Shown here: positions 31,985 to 39,956 of the stretch, piece by piece
How positions within the stretch are numbered: the first letter of the stretch is position 1
Layout: each line of letters starts with the position of its first letter
Source: Bacillota bacterium
GTDB lineage: Bacteria > Bacillota > Clostridia > Oscillospirales > Oscillospiraceae
Length of the DNA: 64,000 nt
Reading direction: 5' to 3'
NCBI GenBank assembly: GCA_030529825.1
Contig: JAUMWD010000009.1
Coordinates: forward strand, 1 to 64,000
Notes under the pieces: model-generated
Told to the model about the DNA's origin: nothing
Database searches by the model: none
The model's input: the letters and a program-made list of their open reading frames with translations, nothing else
Translations under genes and position numbers: made by a program

Positions 31985-32998
31985 TTACAAAAGCATTACT
32001 CCTGCGTTTTCGCAAACCTCCATGGTTTCCTTATCCCAGATAGAGGCCTGAACCTCACCTATATGTGCTTTACCGAGAAGCAGCATGGAAACGCGGGACT
32101 GGCCGATACCGCCGCCGATAGTCAGAGGCAGCTCGCCGTTTAGGAGCATCTTATGATATGGCAGCTCCCGTCTGTCATCACAGCCGGCAAGCTTGAGCTG
32201 TCTGTCAAGAGACTCAATATCAACGCGGATACCCATGGAGGAAATCTCCATGGCGCACTGCAGAGGCTCATACCAGAACATGATATCGCCGTTGAGACTC
32301 CAGTCGTCATAGTCGGGAGCTCTTCCGTCATGGGGCTTGCCGGATTTCAGCGCACCGCCGATACCCATGATGAAAACGGTCTTATGCTCCTTGACAAAGG
32401 TATTCTCCCGTTCCTTTGCAGTCATATCGGGGTATAGGTCCTCAAGCTCCTGTGCGGTGACAAAAGTAACCTTGCGCTCTAACTTGCCCAGGCACTGAAG
32501 CTGGGGGTAAATAGCCTGCATGGTATCCTGCGTATCGCATACAGCCTTTACTATGTCCATAACCGTGAGCTTCAAATAGTCAACACAGCGGTTTTCGGGG
32601 AGTATTACCTTTTCCCAGTCCCACTGGTCAACATAGATGGAGTGGAGATTGTCCAGCTCATCCTCATCACGACGGATTGCATCCATATCTGTGTAAAGTC
32701 CCTTACCGGGGAAGAAGCCGTAGCGCTTGAGGGCAACGCGCTTCCACTTTGCCAGAGACTGAACCACCTGTGCGGTGGCGTCAGAGCGCAGAATGTCAAA
32801 GGAAACGGGACGCTCATAACCGTTGAGGTTATCATTCAAGCCGGAATTGGACTCTACAAACAGAGGTGCGGAAACGCGGTAGAGATTTAACAGCGCACCG
32901 AGTCTGTCCTCAAACAAACGCTTAAGCAGGCTGATTGCTTTCTGTGTGTCATACACGCTGAGTATGCTCTTGTATCCTTCCGGAATCGAAACTTTCAT
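31985..32998 (-). CDS. asnA: Aspartate--ammonia ligase (asparagine synthetase A)
   Basis: 337 aa, usual AsnA length. It makes asparagine from aspartate, ammonia and ATP, with a class II aminoacyl-tRNA-synthetase-like fold. Recognisable stretches: LFEDRLGALLNLYRVSAPLF, RPVSFDI, QSLAKWKR, IYVDQWDWEKV and the C-terminal IGGGIGQSRVSMLLLGKAHIGEVQ (GGGIGQSR contains the class II motif 3 Arg). Start ATG at 32998; a longer frame would start in the terminator of the upstream gene. The stop is 20 bp before uppP. Confidence 0.95.
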   Translation of the reverse strand: MKVSIPEGYKSILSVYDTQKAISLLKRLFEDRLGALLNLYRVSAPLFVESNSGLNDNLNGYERPVSFDILRSDATAQVVQSLAKWKRVALKRYGFFPGKGLYTDMDAIRRDEDELDNLHSIYVDQWDWEKVILPENRCVDYLKLTVMDIVKAVCDTQDTMQAIYPQLQCLGKLERKVTFVTAQELEDLYPDMTAKERENTFVKEHKTVFIMGIGGALKSGKPHDGRAPDYDDWSLNGDIMFWYEPLQCAMEISSMGIRVDIESLDRQLKLAGCDDRRELPYHKMLLNGELPLTIGGGIGQSRVSMLLLGKAHIGEVQASIWDKETMEVCENAGVMLL

Positions 32999-33021
32999 TT
33001 TATTCTTCCCTTTCCTAAAAG

Positions 33022-33049
33022 TATAAATGCCCATCAAAAGATGGGCATT
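33022..33049 (-). terminator. Terminator of the DUF4364 gene
   Basis: 10-bp perfect stem, 33026-33035 with 33040-33049, loop AAAA. It lies between the DUF4364 and asnA genes. Confidence 0.75.
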
Positions 33050-33066
33050 AAAAACGAGTTTAATGC

Positions 33067-33585
33067 TTACTTATCAAGCATATTAATCATGTCGCCGTAG
33101 ATGGCCTCGGCATTGCGCTTGAAGTTCTTTTCCATGCGCACAGCCTGCTCCTCATCGGCGCACAGCAGCTCAACACGGAGAATTTCGCCCTTGCCGTCGT
33201 CCATGGCAAGAGTTACCGTGCAGAGACCGTCCTTCAGCTTGTGCTCTGCAGTTAGCATTGACAGCCGGCGAAGTCTCTCCGCCTCCGGGGCAAGCAGCTT
33301 TTCAGCTTTCTTTCTTACGGAGTAAGGCAGGCTGCTTTCCACAGTCTCCCCGTTTTCGGCGCCCTTCTCGGTGATGCGGTAGCCGTCATCTTCCTCAGCC
33401 ACCTGGCCTGCCGCAATAAGCTCATACAGGCAGTCGGAATAGTCAAAATATCCGATGCCGCCGTCGCACTGCACAAGGTCAGCCAGCACATCACGGTCAA
33501 CAACACCGGGCAGTCGGCGCAGAACGAAGAGAATCAGTATTTTAATGTCGAGCTTCTCGTGGATGAATCCGAATCTTTCTTCCAT
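33067..33585 (-). CDS. DUF4364 family winged-helix-like protein
   Basis: 172 aa. The sequence matches the clostridial DUF4364 family: IHEKLDIKILILFVLRRLPG, DYSDCLYELIAAGQV and GYRITEKGAENGE look like a winged-helix domain (residues 10-85), then a beta-rich C-terminal half (TVTLAMDDGKGEILRVELLCADEEQA). DNA binding is suggested by fold, but targets are unknown. AGGAGAG precedes the ATG. Its promoter is overlapped by an inverted repeat following the small membrane protein gene. Confidence 0.88.
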   Translation of the reverse strand: MEERFGFIHEKLDIKILILFVLRRLPGVVDRDVLADLVQCDGGIGYFDYSDCLYELIAAGQVAEEDDGYRITEKGAENGETVESSLPYSVRKKAEKLLAPEAERLRRLSMLTAEHKLKDGLCTVTLAMDDGKGEILRVELLCADEEQAVRMEKNFKRNAEAIYGDMINMLDK

Positions 33586-33612
33586 TTCAACTCTCCTGAA
33601 AATTATTTATAA

Positions 33613-33641
33613 ATTATACCCTTAATGCTTTTCGATGTAAA
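33613..33641 (-). promoter_or_regulatory. Promoter of the DUF4364 gene
   Basis: On the minus strand: TTTACA (33636-33641), 17-bp spacer, TATAAT (33613-33618). Confidence 0.65.
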
Positions 33642-33647
33642 GCATTA
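33623..33647. repeat. Inverted repeat spanning the DUF4364 promoter
   Basis: 9-bp stem TAATGCTTT/AAAGCATTA, 33623-33631 with 33639-33647, 7-nt loop. It overlaps the stop of the small membrane protein and the -35/spacer of the DUF4364 promoter. It could be a weak terminator (T run on the plus side only) or a binding site. Confidence 0.45.
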
Positions 33648-33845
33648 TTTTTTGAGCTTTTTCAAATTAACCGCTGACATCACAATCAGGACAACAGCCA
33701 GTAAGTGATATATAATTCCCCTTAAGGTAAGCGGGTTTGTATTAGTGCTGATAATTCCGAAGTCATTCAGCAGCATTGCCACAAGTACGGCAGCTTCAAC
33801 AATCAGAATGAGCCACCACATTATTGCTGCGCTTTTCTTATTCAT
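33645..33845 (-). CDS. Small two-helix membrane protein, unknown
   Basis: 66 aa, not recognised. Two hydrophobic helices (about residues 7-26 and 43-61) joined by a short polar loop, with Lys at both ends, so N- and C-termini probably face the cytoplasm. AGGAGTGAT lies 5 nt before the ATG, which supports translation. Stands between DUF4364 and a divergent gene. No functional clue beyond size and topology. Confidence 0.65.
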   Translation of the reverse strand: MNKKSAAIMWWLILIVEAAVLVAMLLNDFGIISTNTNPLTLRGIIYHLLAVVLIVMSAVNLKKLKK

Positions 33846-33935
33846 AATATCACTCCTTTTTAACTTTATTATTTTATAACATTCCTCCCCGCTTGTAAAT
33901 CATTTTTCTTTCACAGTTTTCCTTACCCTGCATAA

Positions 33936-33965
33936 ACTGTATTGAAGTTTTGCTTCAATTACAGT
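33936..33965 (+). repeat. Hairpin just upstream of the 262-aa protein gene
   Basis: ACTGTATTGAAG (33936-33947) pairs with CTTCAATTACAGT (33953-33965) with a single bulged T. It ends 2 nt before the GGGAGG ribosome site, so it could be an operator or a translational control element; it is not followed by a T run. Confidence 0.45.
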
Positions 33966-33980
33966 TTGGGAGGTATGCTT

Positions 33981-34769
33981 ATGGCAGACAGAGTTGTGCC
34001 GGGTGCAGTTGACAACGCCGACTGCATAAAAGAGGCCGTCTGCATCAATACAAGAAAGATAATGGATTCCTGCCGTGACAAGGACTGCATTGAAGACCTT
34101 ATTGTTTTCCCAACCTTGAGTTCACTGCCTTACATAGACAACGCATTGAGCGTCCGCGCACGCAATGCCGAGCTTCTGCACTGTGATGTAACCGTTAGGG
34201 AAATAAGCCTCAACCGTGGCTACTACACCGTGGATGTCACCTATTTCTATAAGGTAACCGGTGAAACCTTCCCCGGTAATCAGCCCGTAAGCGGTCTTGC
34301 GATTTTTGACAAGCGCGTTATGCTCTTCGGCAGCGAAGGAAAAGTAAAAACCTATTCCTCCGTGGTAGATGATGTGGATATATCCAACGACGACATGCCC
34401 ATTGCCACCGTCGATGCCGTTAATCCCATTATTCTTCACATGGGCATCGCGGAAATCAACTGCCACACTCCTGCAGGCGAGCAGCACGACATCCCCGATT
34501 TCATCCGCCAATACTTCCGCGATGACCTGAGCAGCGGCTCAAATTCCCGTCAGCTTCTCGTAACTTTAGGACAGTTTTCAATCATTCGCCTTGAGCGAAG
34601 CACACAGCTGCTCATCCCCGCCTATGACTACTGTATGCCCGACAAGGAATGTGTGGGCTCGGCGGAGGATGACCCCTGCACCATGTTCAGCAGAATCCGT
34701 TTCCCCGTGGAGGAATTCTTCCCGCCTGACAGCATTGAGGCCTGCGAGGATTACAGAAGCATGGTTTAA
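33981..34769 (+). CDS. Conserved clostridial protein of unknown function
   Basis: 262 aa. Start ATG at 33981 is 7 nt after GGGAGG; an ATG at 33975 is too close. No signal peptide or membrane helix. The N-terminal part (CIKEAVCINTRKIMDSC followed by RDKDCIEDLIVF) has four evenly placed Cys, and others occur late (DYCMPDKECVG, DDPCTMF). The centre is beta-rich (VTVREISLNRGYYTVDVTYFYKV, SGLAIFDKRVMLFGSEG). I recall similar clostridial proteins only as conserved hypotheticals; a spore- or surface-associated role is possible but unsupported. Single gene with its own terminator. Confidence 0.78.
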   Translation: MADRVVPGAVDNADCIKEAVCINTRKIMDSCRDKDCIEDLIVFPTLSSLPYIDNALSVRARNAELLHCDVTVREISLNRGYYTVDVTYFYKVTGETFPGNQPVSGLAIFDKRVMLFGSEGKVKTYSSVVDDVDISNDDMPIATVDAVNPIILHMGIAEINCHTPAGEQHDIPDFIRQYFRDDLSSGSNSRQLLVTLGQFSIIRLERSTQLLIPAYDYCMPDKECVGSAEDDPCTMFSRIRFPVEEFFPPDSIEACEDYRSMV

Positions 34770-34771
34770 CA

Positions 34772-34800
34772 AAAAAGAAGCCCTATGGGCTTCTTTTTAC
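34772..34800. terminator. Bidirectional terminator
   Basis: 12-bp perfect stem, 34772-34783 with 34787-34798, loop TAT. It is shared by the convergent 262-aa protein gene and the beta-helix protein gene, overlapping the latter's stop. Confidence 0.87.
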
Positions 34801-35456
34801 TTTCTTATTACAATATTGTCCTTATCCTTGAATATGCCGTTTTCGGGGATTACGCCTCGGACACAGCTTGTGGGATAAACGCTTGCCTTGCGGCCAAGCA
34901 CGGTGCCGGGATTCAGCACGCTGTTGCAGCCTACCTCAACATTGTCACCGAGGATTGCGCCGAATTTCTTGCGGCCTGTTTCAATCTGCTCGTCGCCGTT
35001 TTTTACCACAACAAGAGTCTTATCGCTCTTCACATTGGAGGTGATGGAGCCTGCACCCATATGGGACTTGTAGCCCAAAATGCTGTCGCCCACATAGTTA
35101 TAGTGAGGCGTCTGAACGCTGTCAAAAAGCACTACATTTTTAAGCTCTACGGAGTTGCCAACCACGCAGTTTTTGCCCACGATTGCGCTGCCTCGGATAA
35201 AGGCACAATGGCGTATTTCCGCACCGTGGTCTATAATACAGGGGCTTCCGATATAGGCAGAGGAAAACACAGTCGCATCCTTTGCAATCCATACATTTTC
35301 ACCGCGCTTCTCATACTCATCCTCGGGAAGAGTATTTCCCAGCTCGATGATAAAGTCCTTTATATCCGACAGCACCTCCCAAGGGTAGGTTTTACCCTCA
35401 AAAAGCGGTGCCGCTATGGTTTTGGAAAGGTCTAACAAATCCTCGATCTTATACAT
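34797..35456 (-). CDS. Left-handed beta-helix (hexapeptide) protein, GlmU C-terminal-like
   Basis: 219 aa. After about 55 helical residues come hexapeptide-repeat coils from about 60 to 210: VWIAKDATVFSSAYIGSPCIIDHGAEI, AIVGKNCVVGNSVELKNVV, YVGDSILGYKSHMGAGSI, AILGDNVEVGCNSVLNPGTVLG. The segment HYNYVGDSILG and MGAGSITSN correspond to the acetyl-CoA/GlcN-1-P part of GlmU. There is no pyrophosphorylase domain. It directly follows glmM (1 bp apart), so a job as GlcN-1-phosphate acetyltransferase or nucleotide-sugar enzyme subunit is reasonable, but not proved; a stand-alone sugar acyltransferase is the alternative. Confidence 0.85.
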   Translation of the reverse strand: MYKIEDLLDLSKTIAAPLFEGKTYPWEVLSDIKDFIIELGNTLPEDEYEKRGENVWIAKDATVFSSAYIGSPCIIDHGAEIRHCAFIRGSAIVGKNCVVGNSVELKNVVLFDSVQTPHYNYVGDSILGYKSHMGAGSITSNVKSDKTLVVVKNGDEQIETGRKKFGAILGDNVEVGCNSVLNPGTVLGRKASVYPTSCVRGVIPENGIFKDKDNIVIRK

Positions 35457-35457
35457 T

Positions 35458-36822
35458 TTACTTCACCTTTATTAGTCTGCCGCAGTCGCGCATGGCAGCT
35501 ATGATATACTCCACGCATTCCTCACACTTTTCATGGCTTGTGGCCTCAACCATAACGCGCAGGACAGGCTCGGTACCACTCTTGCGGAGAAGCACGCGGC
35601 CATCGGCGCCCAGATCAGCTTCAATCTTTGCTACAGCGGTCTTGACCTCATCGCAGTTCAGGGTTTCGTCTTTATCGTCAACAACCACATTCTTCAGAAG
35701 CTGGGGATACATGACAACGGGTGCCGCAAGGACGGAAAGAGGCTGCTTGCTCTCGCACATGGCCTCCATAATCTTAATTGCGGTAAGGATGCCGTCACCG
35801 CTGTTTGCGAGGCGTCCGAAAATAATGTGGCCGGACTGCTCGCCGCCGAGGATATGACCGTTTGCACGCATATTCTCTGCAACATATTTATCACCGACAG
35901 CAGTCTTTTCATAGCCGATACCCAGCTCATCAAGAGCCTTGTAAAGACCGATATTGCTCATAACGGTGGTTACAATCTTTTTATCGCCGAGGATTCCGCT
36001 GTCCTTCATGTATTTGCCGCAGACATACAGGATATGGTCGCCGGTAATAATATTGCCCTTGTCGTCAACAGCAAGGCAGCGGTCAGCATCACCGTCAAAG
36101 GCGAAGCCCACATCAAGGCCCTTTTCGATTACAAACTTCTGAATCTGTTCAATATGGGTGGAGCCGCAGTCAACATTGATATTAAGGCCGTCGGGGTTAT
36201 TGTGAATGACATATGTATCGGCGCCGAGAGCATCAAAAACGCTCTTTGCCATCATCCATGTGCTGCCGTTAGCACAGTCGAGGCCTACCTTCTTACCCTT
36301 ATAGGAACGGGTTGCAAGAGAAATCAGGAAGCCTATGTAGCGGTTACGGCCTGCGGCATAGTCCACGGTACGGCCGATTTTTTCCTTTGTCGCGTAGGGT
36401 AGGCTATCCTTTTCACCGGCATTTGCCCGATCAATATACGCCTCAATGCCATTGAGCATTTCGTCATCCATCTTTTCGCCGCGGCCGTTAATGAGCTTAA
36501 TGCCGTTGTCGTAGTAAGGATTGTGGGATGCTGAAATCATGATGCCGCAGTCAAAATCGTCGGCACGGGCAATAAATGCCACGCTGGGAGTGGTGGTTAC
36601 ATGAAGCAGATATGCATCTGCACCGCTGGCAGTGAGGCCGGCGCAAAGTGCGGATTCAAACATATAGCTGGAGCGTCGGGTGTCCTTGCCGATGACAATT
36701 CTTGCCTTGTGCTCTCTGCCGTAATACCAGCCAAGATAGCGGCCTATCTCAAAGGCGTGCATAACCGTAAGGTTTACATTCGCCTCGCCGCGGAAACCGT
36801 CGGTCCCGAAATATTTACCCAT
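35458..36822 (-). CDS. glmM: Phosphoglucosamine mutase
   Basis: 454 aa. It interconverts GlcN-6-P and GlcN-1-P for UDP-GlcNAc synthesis. Start ATG at 36822 has AGGAG 8 nt upstream and gives the classic MGKYFGTDGFRG N-terminus. Motifs: catalytic phospho-Ser loop MISASHNPYYDNGIK, metal loop FDGDADRCLA (DGDAD), sugar loop GGEQSGHII, phosphate loop RKSGTEPVLRVM. Middle gene of a NagB-like/GlmM/beta-helix operon that handles glucosamine phosphates. Confidence 0.96.
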   Translation of the reverse strand: MGKYFGTDGFRGEANVNLTVMHAFEIGRYLGWYYGREHKARIVIGKDTRRSSYMFESALCAGLTASGADAYLLHVTTTPSVAFIARADDFDCGIMISASHNPYYDNGIKLINGRGEKMDDEMLNGIEAYIDRANAGEKDSLPYATKEKIGRTVDYAAGRNRYIGFLISLATRSYKGKKVGLDCANGSTWMMAKSVFDALGADTYVIHNNPDGLNINVDCGSTHIEQIQKFVIEKGLDVGFAFDGDADRCLAVDDKGNIITGDHILYVCGKYMKDSGILGDKKIVTTVMSNIGLYKALDELGIGYEKTAVGDKYVAENMRANGHILGGEQSGHIIFGRLANSGDGILTAIKIMEAMCESKQPLSVLAAPVVMYPQLLKNVVVDDKDETLNCDEVKTAVAKIEADLGADGRVLLRKSGTEPVLRVMVEATSHEKCEECVEYIIAAMRDCGRLIKVK

Positions 36823-36841
36823 AATTAAGTCTCCTGTTTTA

Positions 36842-37507
36842 TCAGAGTTTTGCGGCTGCCTCACCGTCAAGGTAAAGCAGCATATTCATGTGAAGCTGCA
36901 GCATTGCCGCAGGTATATATGTTTCTGTTCTTCCGTATACGAGCTTATGAACAATTTCAGCCTTTTCTTCGCCAAATGCCACAAGAATTACATTCTTTGC
37001 GCTGCAAATGGTTTTGAGTCCCATGGTCACCGCGCGATTGGGAACATTCATCTCGCCGTCGAAGAGCTCCGCCTTCATGCGCTTTGTGGAATCCGTAAGC
37101 TGCTGTACATGAGTTTTTGTATCATATGGAGTTGCAGGCTCATTAAATCCTATGTGTCCGTTGAGACCGATGCCCAAAACCACAAGGTCAAGTCCGCCGC
37201 AGGCGGCAATTTCCTCATCGTATTTTTCGGGCTCCTCCTCACAGGGCTTATGGATTTTTGTGATACCCGTTTTGGAATAAAGCTCCGCTTCCAATTCATG
37301 ACTTATCTTGTCCGAGCCGATATATTCGCAGACGCTGAAGGCCTCCACATCCTTGAAGTCGGCGCCCTCAAGCTCCGAAAAAAGCTCTCTGAAGCTGTTG
37401 CCTGCCGCAAATGCAATGGCGGCATTTGGCTTTTCGGCTACAAGCTCCCTGATTTTATCGGCTGCGAGCTTTGTGATATTCTCTTTGCTGTCAGTTATGA
37501 TTTTCAT
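36842..37507 (-). CDS. Divergent glucosamine-6-phosphate deaminase (NagB)-like protein
   Basis: 221 aa, shorter than typical NagB (about 240-266). NagB features kept: GIGLNGHIGFNEPA with His118 and Glu123, NRAVTMGLKTI, and AAMLQLHMN near the end. Changed: the phosphate loop (PTGGTP or LATGSTP in known enzymes) reads FAAGNSFREL, and the NMDEY segment reads SVCEY, so Cys60 replaces the catalytic base Asp72 of E. coli NagB; the following SYY segment is also lost. Start ATG at 37507 follows AAGGG. It heads the operon with glmM. It may bind GlcN-6-P or another sugar phosphate without classical deaminase action. Confidence 0.83.
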   Translation of the reverse strand: MKIITDSKENITKLAADKIRELVAEKPNAAIAFAAGNSFRELFSELEGADFKDVEAFSVCEYIGSDKISHELEAELYSKTGITKIHKPCEEEPEKYDEEIAACGGLDLVVLGIGLNGHIGFNEPATPYDTKTHVQQLTDSTKRMKAELFDGEMNVPNRAVTMGLKTICSAKNVILVAFGEEKAEIVHKLVYGRTETYIPAAMLQLHMNMLLYLDGEAAAKL

Positions 37508-37544
37508 TTTTACCCTTCGGCTAATAATTCGCTCCCTATGGGAA

Positions 37545-38237
37545 ATGCTACCCACGGAGGCGATTTATCTGGCTATTATTATTATCAGAACGCTTATTCT
37601 GTATTTTACGATACTTGTTTCCATGCGCCTTGTTGGCAAGCGTCAGCTTGGCGAAATGGAAATCAGCGAATTAATTGTAGCGGCGCTTGTAGCGGATTTA
37701 GCGGCAAGTCCCCTTCAGGACATAGGTATTCCACTTCTCAACGGTCTTATTCCCATTGCCGTGCTATTCTGCCTTGAGGTTATTATTTCCGGGCTGTCCA
37801 TAAAAAGCGTTAGACTTCGTGGATTTATCTTCGGAAGGCCCAGCATCATTATTTCCGACGGCAAAATCTGCATTCCCGAAATGCGCAAAAACCGTTTCAC
37901 CCCCGATGAGCTTCTGCAGGAGCTTCGCAGTCAGAGCGTAAACGACATTACCACGGTGGAATACGCCATACTGGAAACCGGCGGTCAGCTGAACATCATA
38001 CTCAAAGCCGACTATCAGCCGCTCACCGCGCAAAGCATGGGAATAAGTCTTCCGGACACGGGTTATCCCCATGTCATCATAAATCAGGGGCGGATTCTCA
38101 GCAACAATCTCCGCCTCCTGGGCAGGGATGAAAAATGGCTCAGCAAGCAGTTAGGCGGCAAGCTGCCCCGGGACATCTATCTATTCACGCTGACGGAAAC
38201 GGGAACAATATTCTGTCAGGCAAAGGAGTCTGAATGA
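37545..38237 (+). CDS. DUF421 family membrane protein (YetF-like)
   Basis: About 230 aa. Two to three N-terminal helices (IYLAIIIIRTLILYFTILVS, LIVAALVADL, PIAVLFCLEVIISGL), MRLVGKRQLGEM motif, then the cytoplasmic DUF421 domain (RGFIFGRPSIIISDGKI, NRFTPDELLQELRSQ, ETGGQLNIILK). The start is uncertain: GGAGG at 37556-37560 has no ATG at proper distance; CTG at 37569 lies 8 nt downstream, while the ATG at 37545 has no ribosome site. Ends in an ATGA overlap with the DUF4363 gene, a pairing seen in other clostridia. Relatives in Bacillus affect spore germination or stress; function unsettled. Confidence 0.87.
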   Translation: MLPTEAIYLAIIIIRTLILYFTILVSMRLVGKRQLGEMEISELIVAALVADLAASPLQDIGIPLLNGLIPIAVLFCLEVIISGLSIKSVRLRGFIFGRPSIIISDGKICIPEMRKNRFTPDELLQELRSQSVNDITTVEYAILETGGQLNIILKADYQPLTAQSMGISLPDTGYPHVIINQGRILSNNLRLLGRDEKWLSKQLGGKLPRDIYLFTLTETGTIFCQAKESE

Positions 38238-38614
38238 TAAAGGAAATCATTGCAACAATTCTGTTGCTTCTTGTATTTGCCGGGGCGCTGATAAACATCA
38301 GCTGCAATGACAAAATGGTATATAGTCTTGAGGATGAGGTTAAAGCCGCCATGGAGAGTGCAATAGACGGCGACTTTGACAATGCAAAGTCGCAGCTCGA
38401 CACCGCCGCGGAGCATTGGCTGTCCCTTGACGGTTATACTCATATATTCATCAGGCATTCGGAGATAGACTCCGTTACCGATGCGTTTTTCAATCTCAAA
38501 TCAACAATATACGAGGAAGAAGCAGGCGCCTGCGAAGGAGCTTACGGACAGCTCATGGCACACCTTGAGTCCATACGCACCATGGAGCATATCCGCTTCG
38601 GCAGTATATTCTGA
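38234..38614 (+). CDS. DUF4363 family membrane-anchored protein
   Basis: 126 aa. An N-terminal signal-anchor (residues 3-22) is followed by a helical domain (YSLEDEVKAAMESAIDGDFDNAKSQLDTA, then EHWLSLDGYTHIFIRHSEIDSV) matching DUF4363. AAAGGAG before the ATG; translationally coupled to DUF421. The pair is likely one functional unit at the membrane with unknown activity. It converges on nrdR end to end with no space for a terminator (stop codons abut at 38614/38615). Confidence 0.87.
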   Translation: MIKEIIATILLLLVFAGALINISCNDKMVYSLEDEVKAAMESAIDGDFDNAKSQLDTAAEHWLSLDGYTHIFIRHSEIDSVTDAFFNLKSTIYEEEAGACEGAYGQLMAHLESIRTMEHIRFGSIF

Positions 38615-39070
38615 TTATTTGTCGCTGAGGAGCTTGGAGAGTTCTTCCATGAAGGTGTTAATATCCTTGAAGCTGCGGTAGACGGAGGCAAAGCGGACAT
38701 AGGCGACCTCGTCTACATCCTTCAGACGCTTCATGACCATCTCACCGATGTCAACGGTGCTGACCTCGCGCTCAAGATTGCTCTGGAGCTCCTGCTCGAT
38801 TTCGTCTGCAATGCGTTCAAACTGGTCATAGGCAACAGGACGCTTATCACAGGCACGGGCGACGCCGTTTATGATCTTTGCTCTGTCGAAGGTCTGACGG
38901 GCGCCGTCACGCTTTACGACGACCAGAGGCATATGCTCGATAGTCTCATAGGTGGTGAAGCGCTTCTGGCAGGCAAGGCATTCTCTGCGGCGGCGGATGG
39001 TTGTTCCCTCTTCAGCGGGACGGGAGTCAATTACCTTGCTTTCAAGGAAACCGCAAAACGGGCATTTCAT
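38615..39070 (-). CDS. nrdR: Transcriptional repressor NrdR
   Basis: 151 aa. Zinc ribbon CPFC...CLAC (residues 3-34) followed by an ATP-cone ([28 protein letters not shown]). NrdR senses (d)ATP and represses ribonucleotide reductase genes by binding NrdR boxes. The Zn ribbon motif [17 protein letters not shown] is fully conserved. GGAGG precedes the ATG. No nrd gene lies in this window. Last gene of a minus-strand run with the rRNA methyltransferase (3-bp gap). Confidence 0.97.
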   Translation of the reverse strand: MKCPFCGFLESKVIDSRPAEEGTTIRRRRECLACQKRFTTYETIEHMPLVVVKRDGARQTFDRAKIINGVARACDKRPVAYDQFERIADEIEQELQSNLEREVSTVDIGEMVMKRLKDVDEVAYVRFASVYRSFKDINTFMEELSKLLSDK

Positions 39071-39073
39071 AGA

Positions 39074-39886
39074 TTATTCCTCCAAATGCTCAATTTTTTC
39101 TTTTATATATGTCAGAAGAAGAAAAGACAGGGTGAGATTGATTTTCTCAAGCCTTTCAAGGCGGTCCATTCCCTCTTTAGACGTTCTGTGAATATACGGT
39201 GTCATGGAAAACAGCGCTATTATATTATCATTCCCCGATATTTCCGCTGTATATGTTAGCTTTCTCCTGTCGCACAGTGAAAAGCCCTCAAGGGAATGCT
39301 TATCCTCACGGTTTAAATACGGCTCATCATATATGGCCTCTTTAAGCTCCCAAAGATGCTCATTTCCCGGGACAACCGTAAGCACATGGCCGTCGTCCCT
39401 AAGCACTCTTGAAAACTCTCCTGCCGGAGTCGGTGCAAACAGTGAAAGCACCAGGTCAGCACTTTTTTCCGCAACGGGCATATGATATGCGCTTGCGGTA
39501 ACATAGACGGTTTTGCTGTCCCGCTTTGCCGCATACTGGGTGGCGCTTTTGGCAATATCAATTCCGATGATTTTATCGGAAACGAATTTTGCCGCCTCAC
39601 GTGTATAGTAGCCCTCGCCGCAGCCGGCATCAACCGCCGTGTGGGGAGCAAGCTCCCTTACTCTTTCGCACACCGCGTCACGGAGCTTTTCATATGCGCC
39701 CGTGTCGAGAAATTTTCTCCGTGCGGCCACCATTTCGCGGCTGTCTCCCGTAAACTCTCCGGGCTTTGAGCCGCAGAGAAGATTGCAATAGCCGGAGGAA
39801 GCAATGTCAAAGCTATGCCCAAGAGCGCATTTATATGTGTTTCCCGCTCTGTCAAGGGGCTTACCGCAGTTGGGACAGACAAGCAC
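39074..39886 (-). CDS. RlmA-like 23S rRNA (guanine-N1) methyltransferase
   Basis: About 270 aa. N-terminal zinc finger CPNCG...CALGHSFD.A..GYCNLL (residues 3-38), then a class I SAM-dependent fold: VDAGCGEGYYT (motif I), IGIDIAKSA, LVLSLFAPTPAGEFSRVL, and HVLTVVPGNEHL. This matches the RlmA(I)/RlmA(II) family, which methylates G745 or G748 of 23S rRNA; TlrB-type members give macrolide resistance. Start: GTG at 39886 lies 7 nt after GGAGG, while the ATG at 39892 lies 1 nt after it. Which of the two G residues is modified cannot be told. Confidence 0.9.
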   Translation of the reverse strand: MLVCPNCGKPLDRAGNTYKCALGHSFDIASSGYCNLLCGSKPGEFTGDSREMVAARRKFLDTGAYEKLRDAVCERVRELAPHTAVDAGCGEGYYTREAAKFVSDKIIGIDIAKSATQYAAKRDSKTVYVTASAYHMPVAEKSADLVLSLFAPTPAGEFSRVLRDDGHVLTVVPGNEHLWELKEAIYDEPYLNREDKHSLEGFSLCDRRKLTYTAEISGNDNIIALFSMTPYIHRTSKEGMDRLERLEKINLTLSFLLLTYIKEKIEHLEE

Positions 39887-39956
39887 CGTCATTCCTCCAC
39901 ATAATGTATTCGTTCTGATTATTATACCACAACATATCCGATAATGCTATATATTT

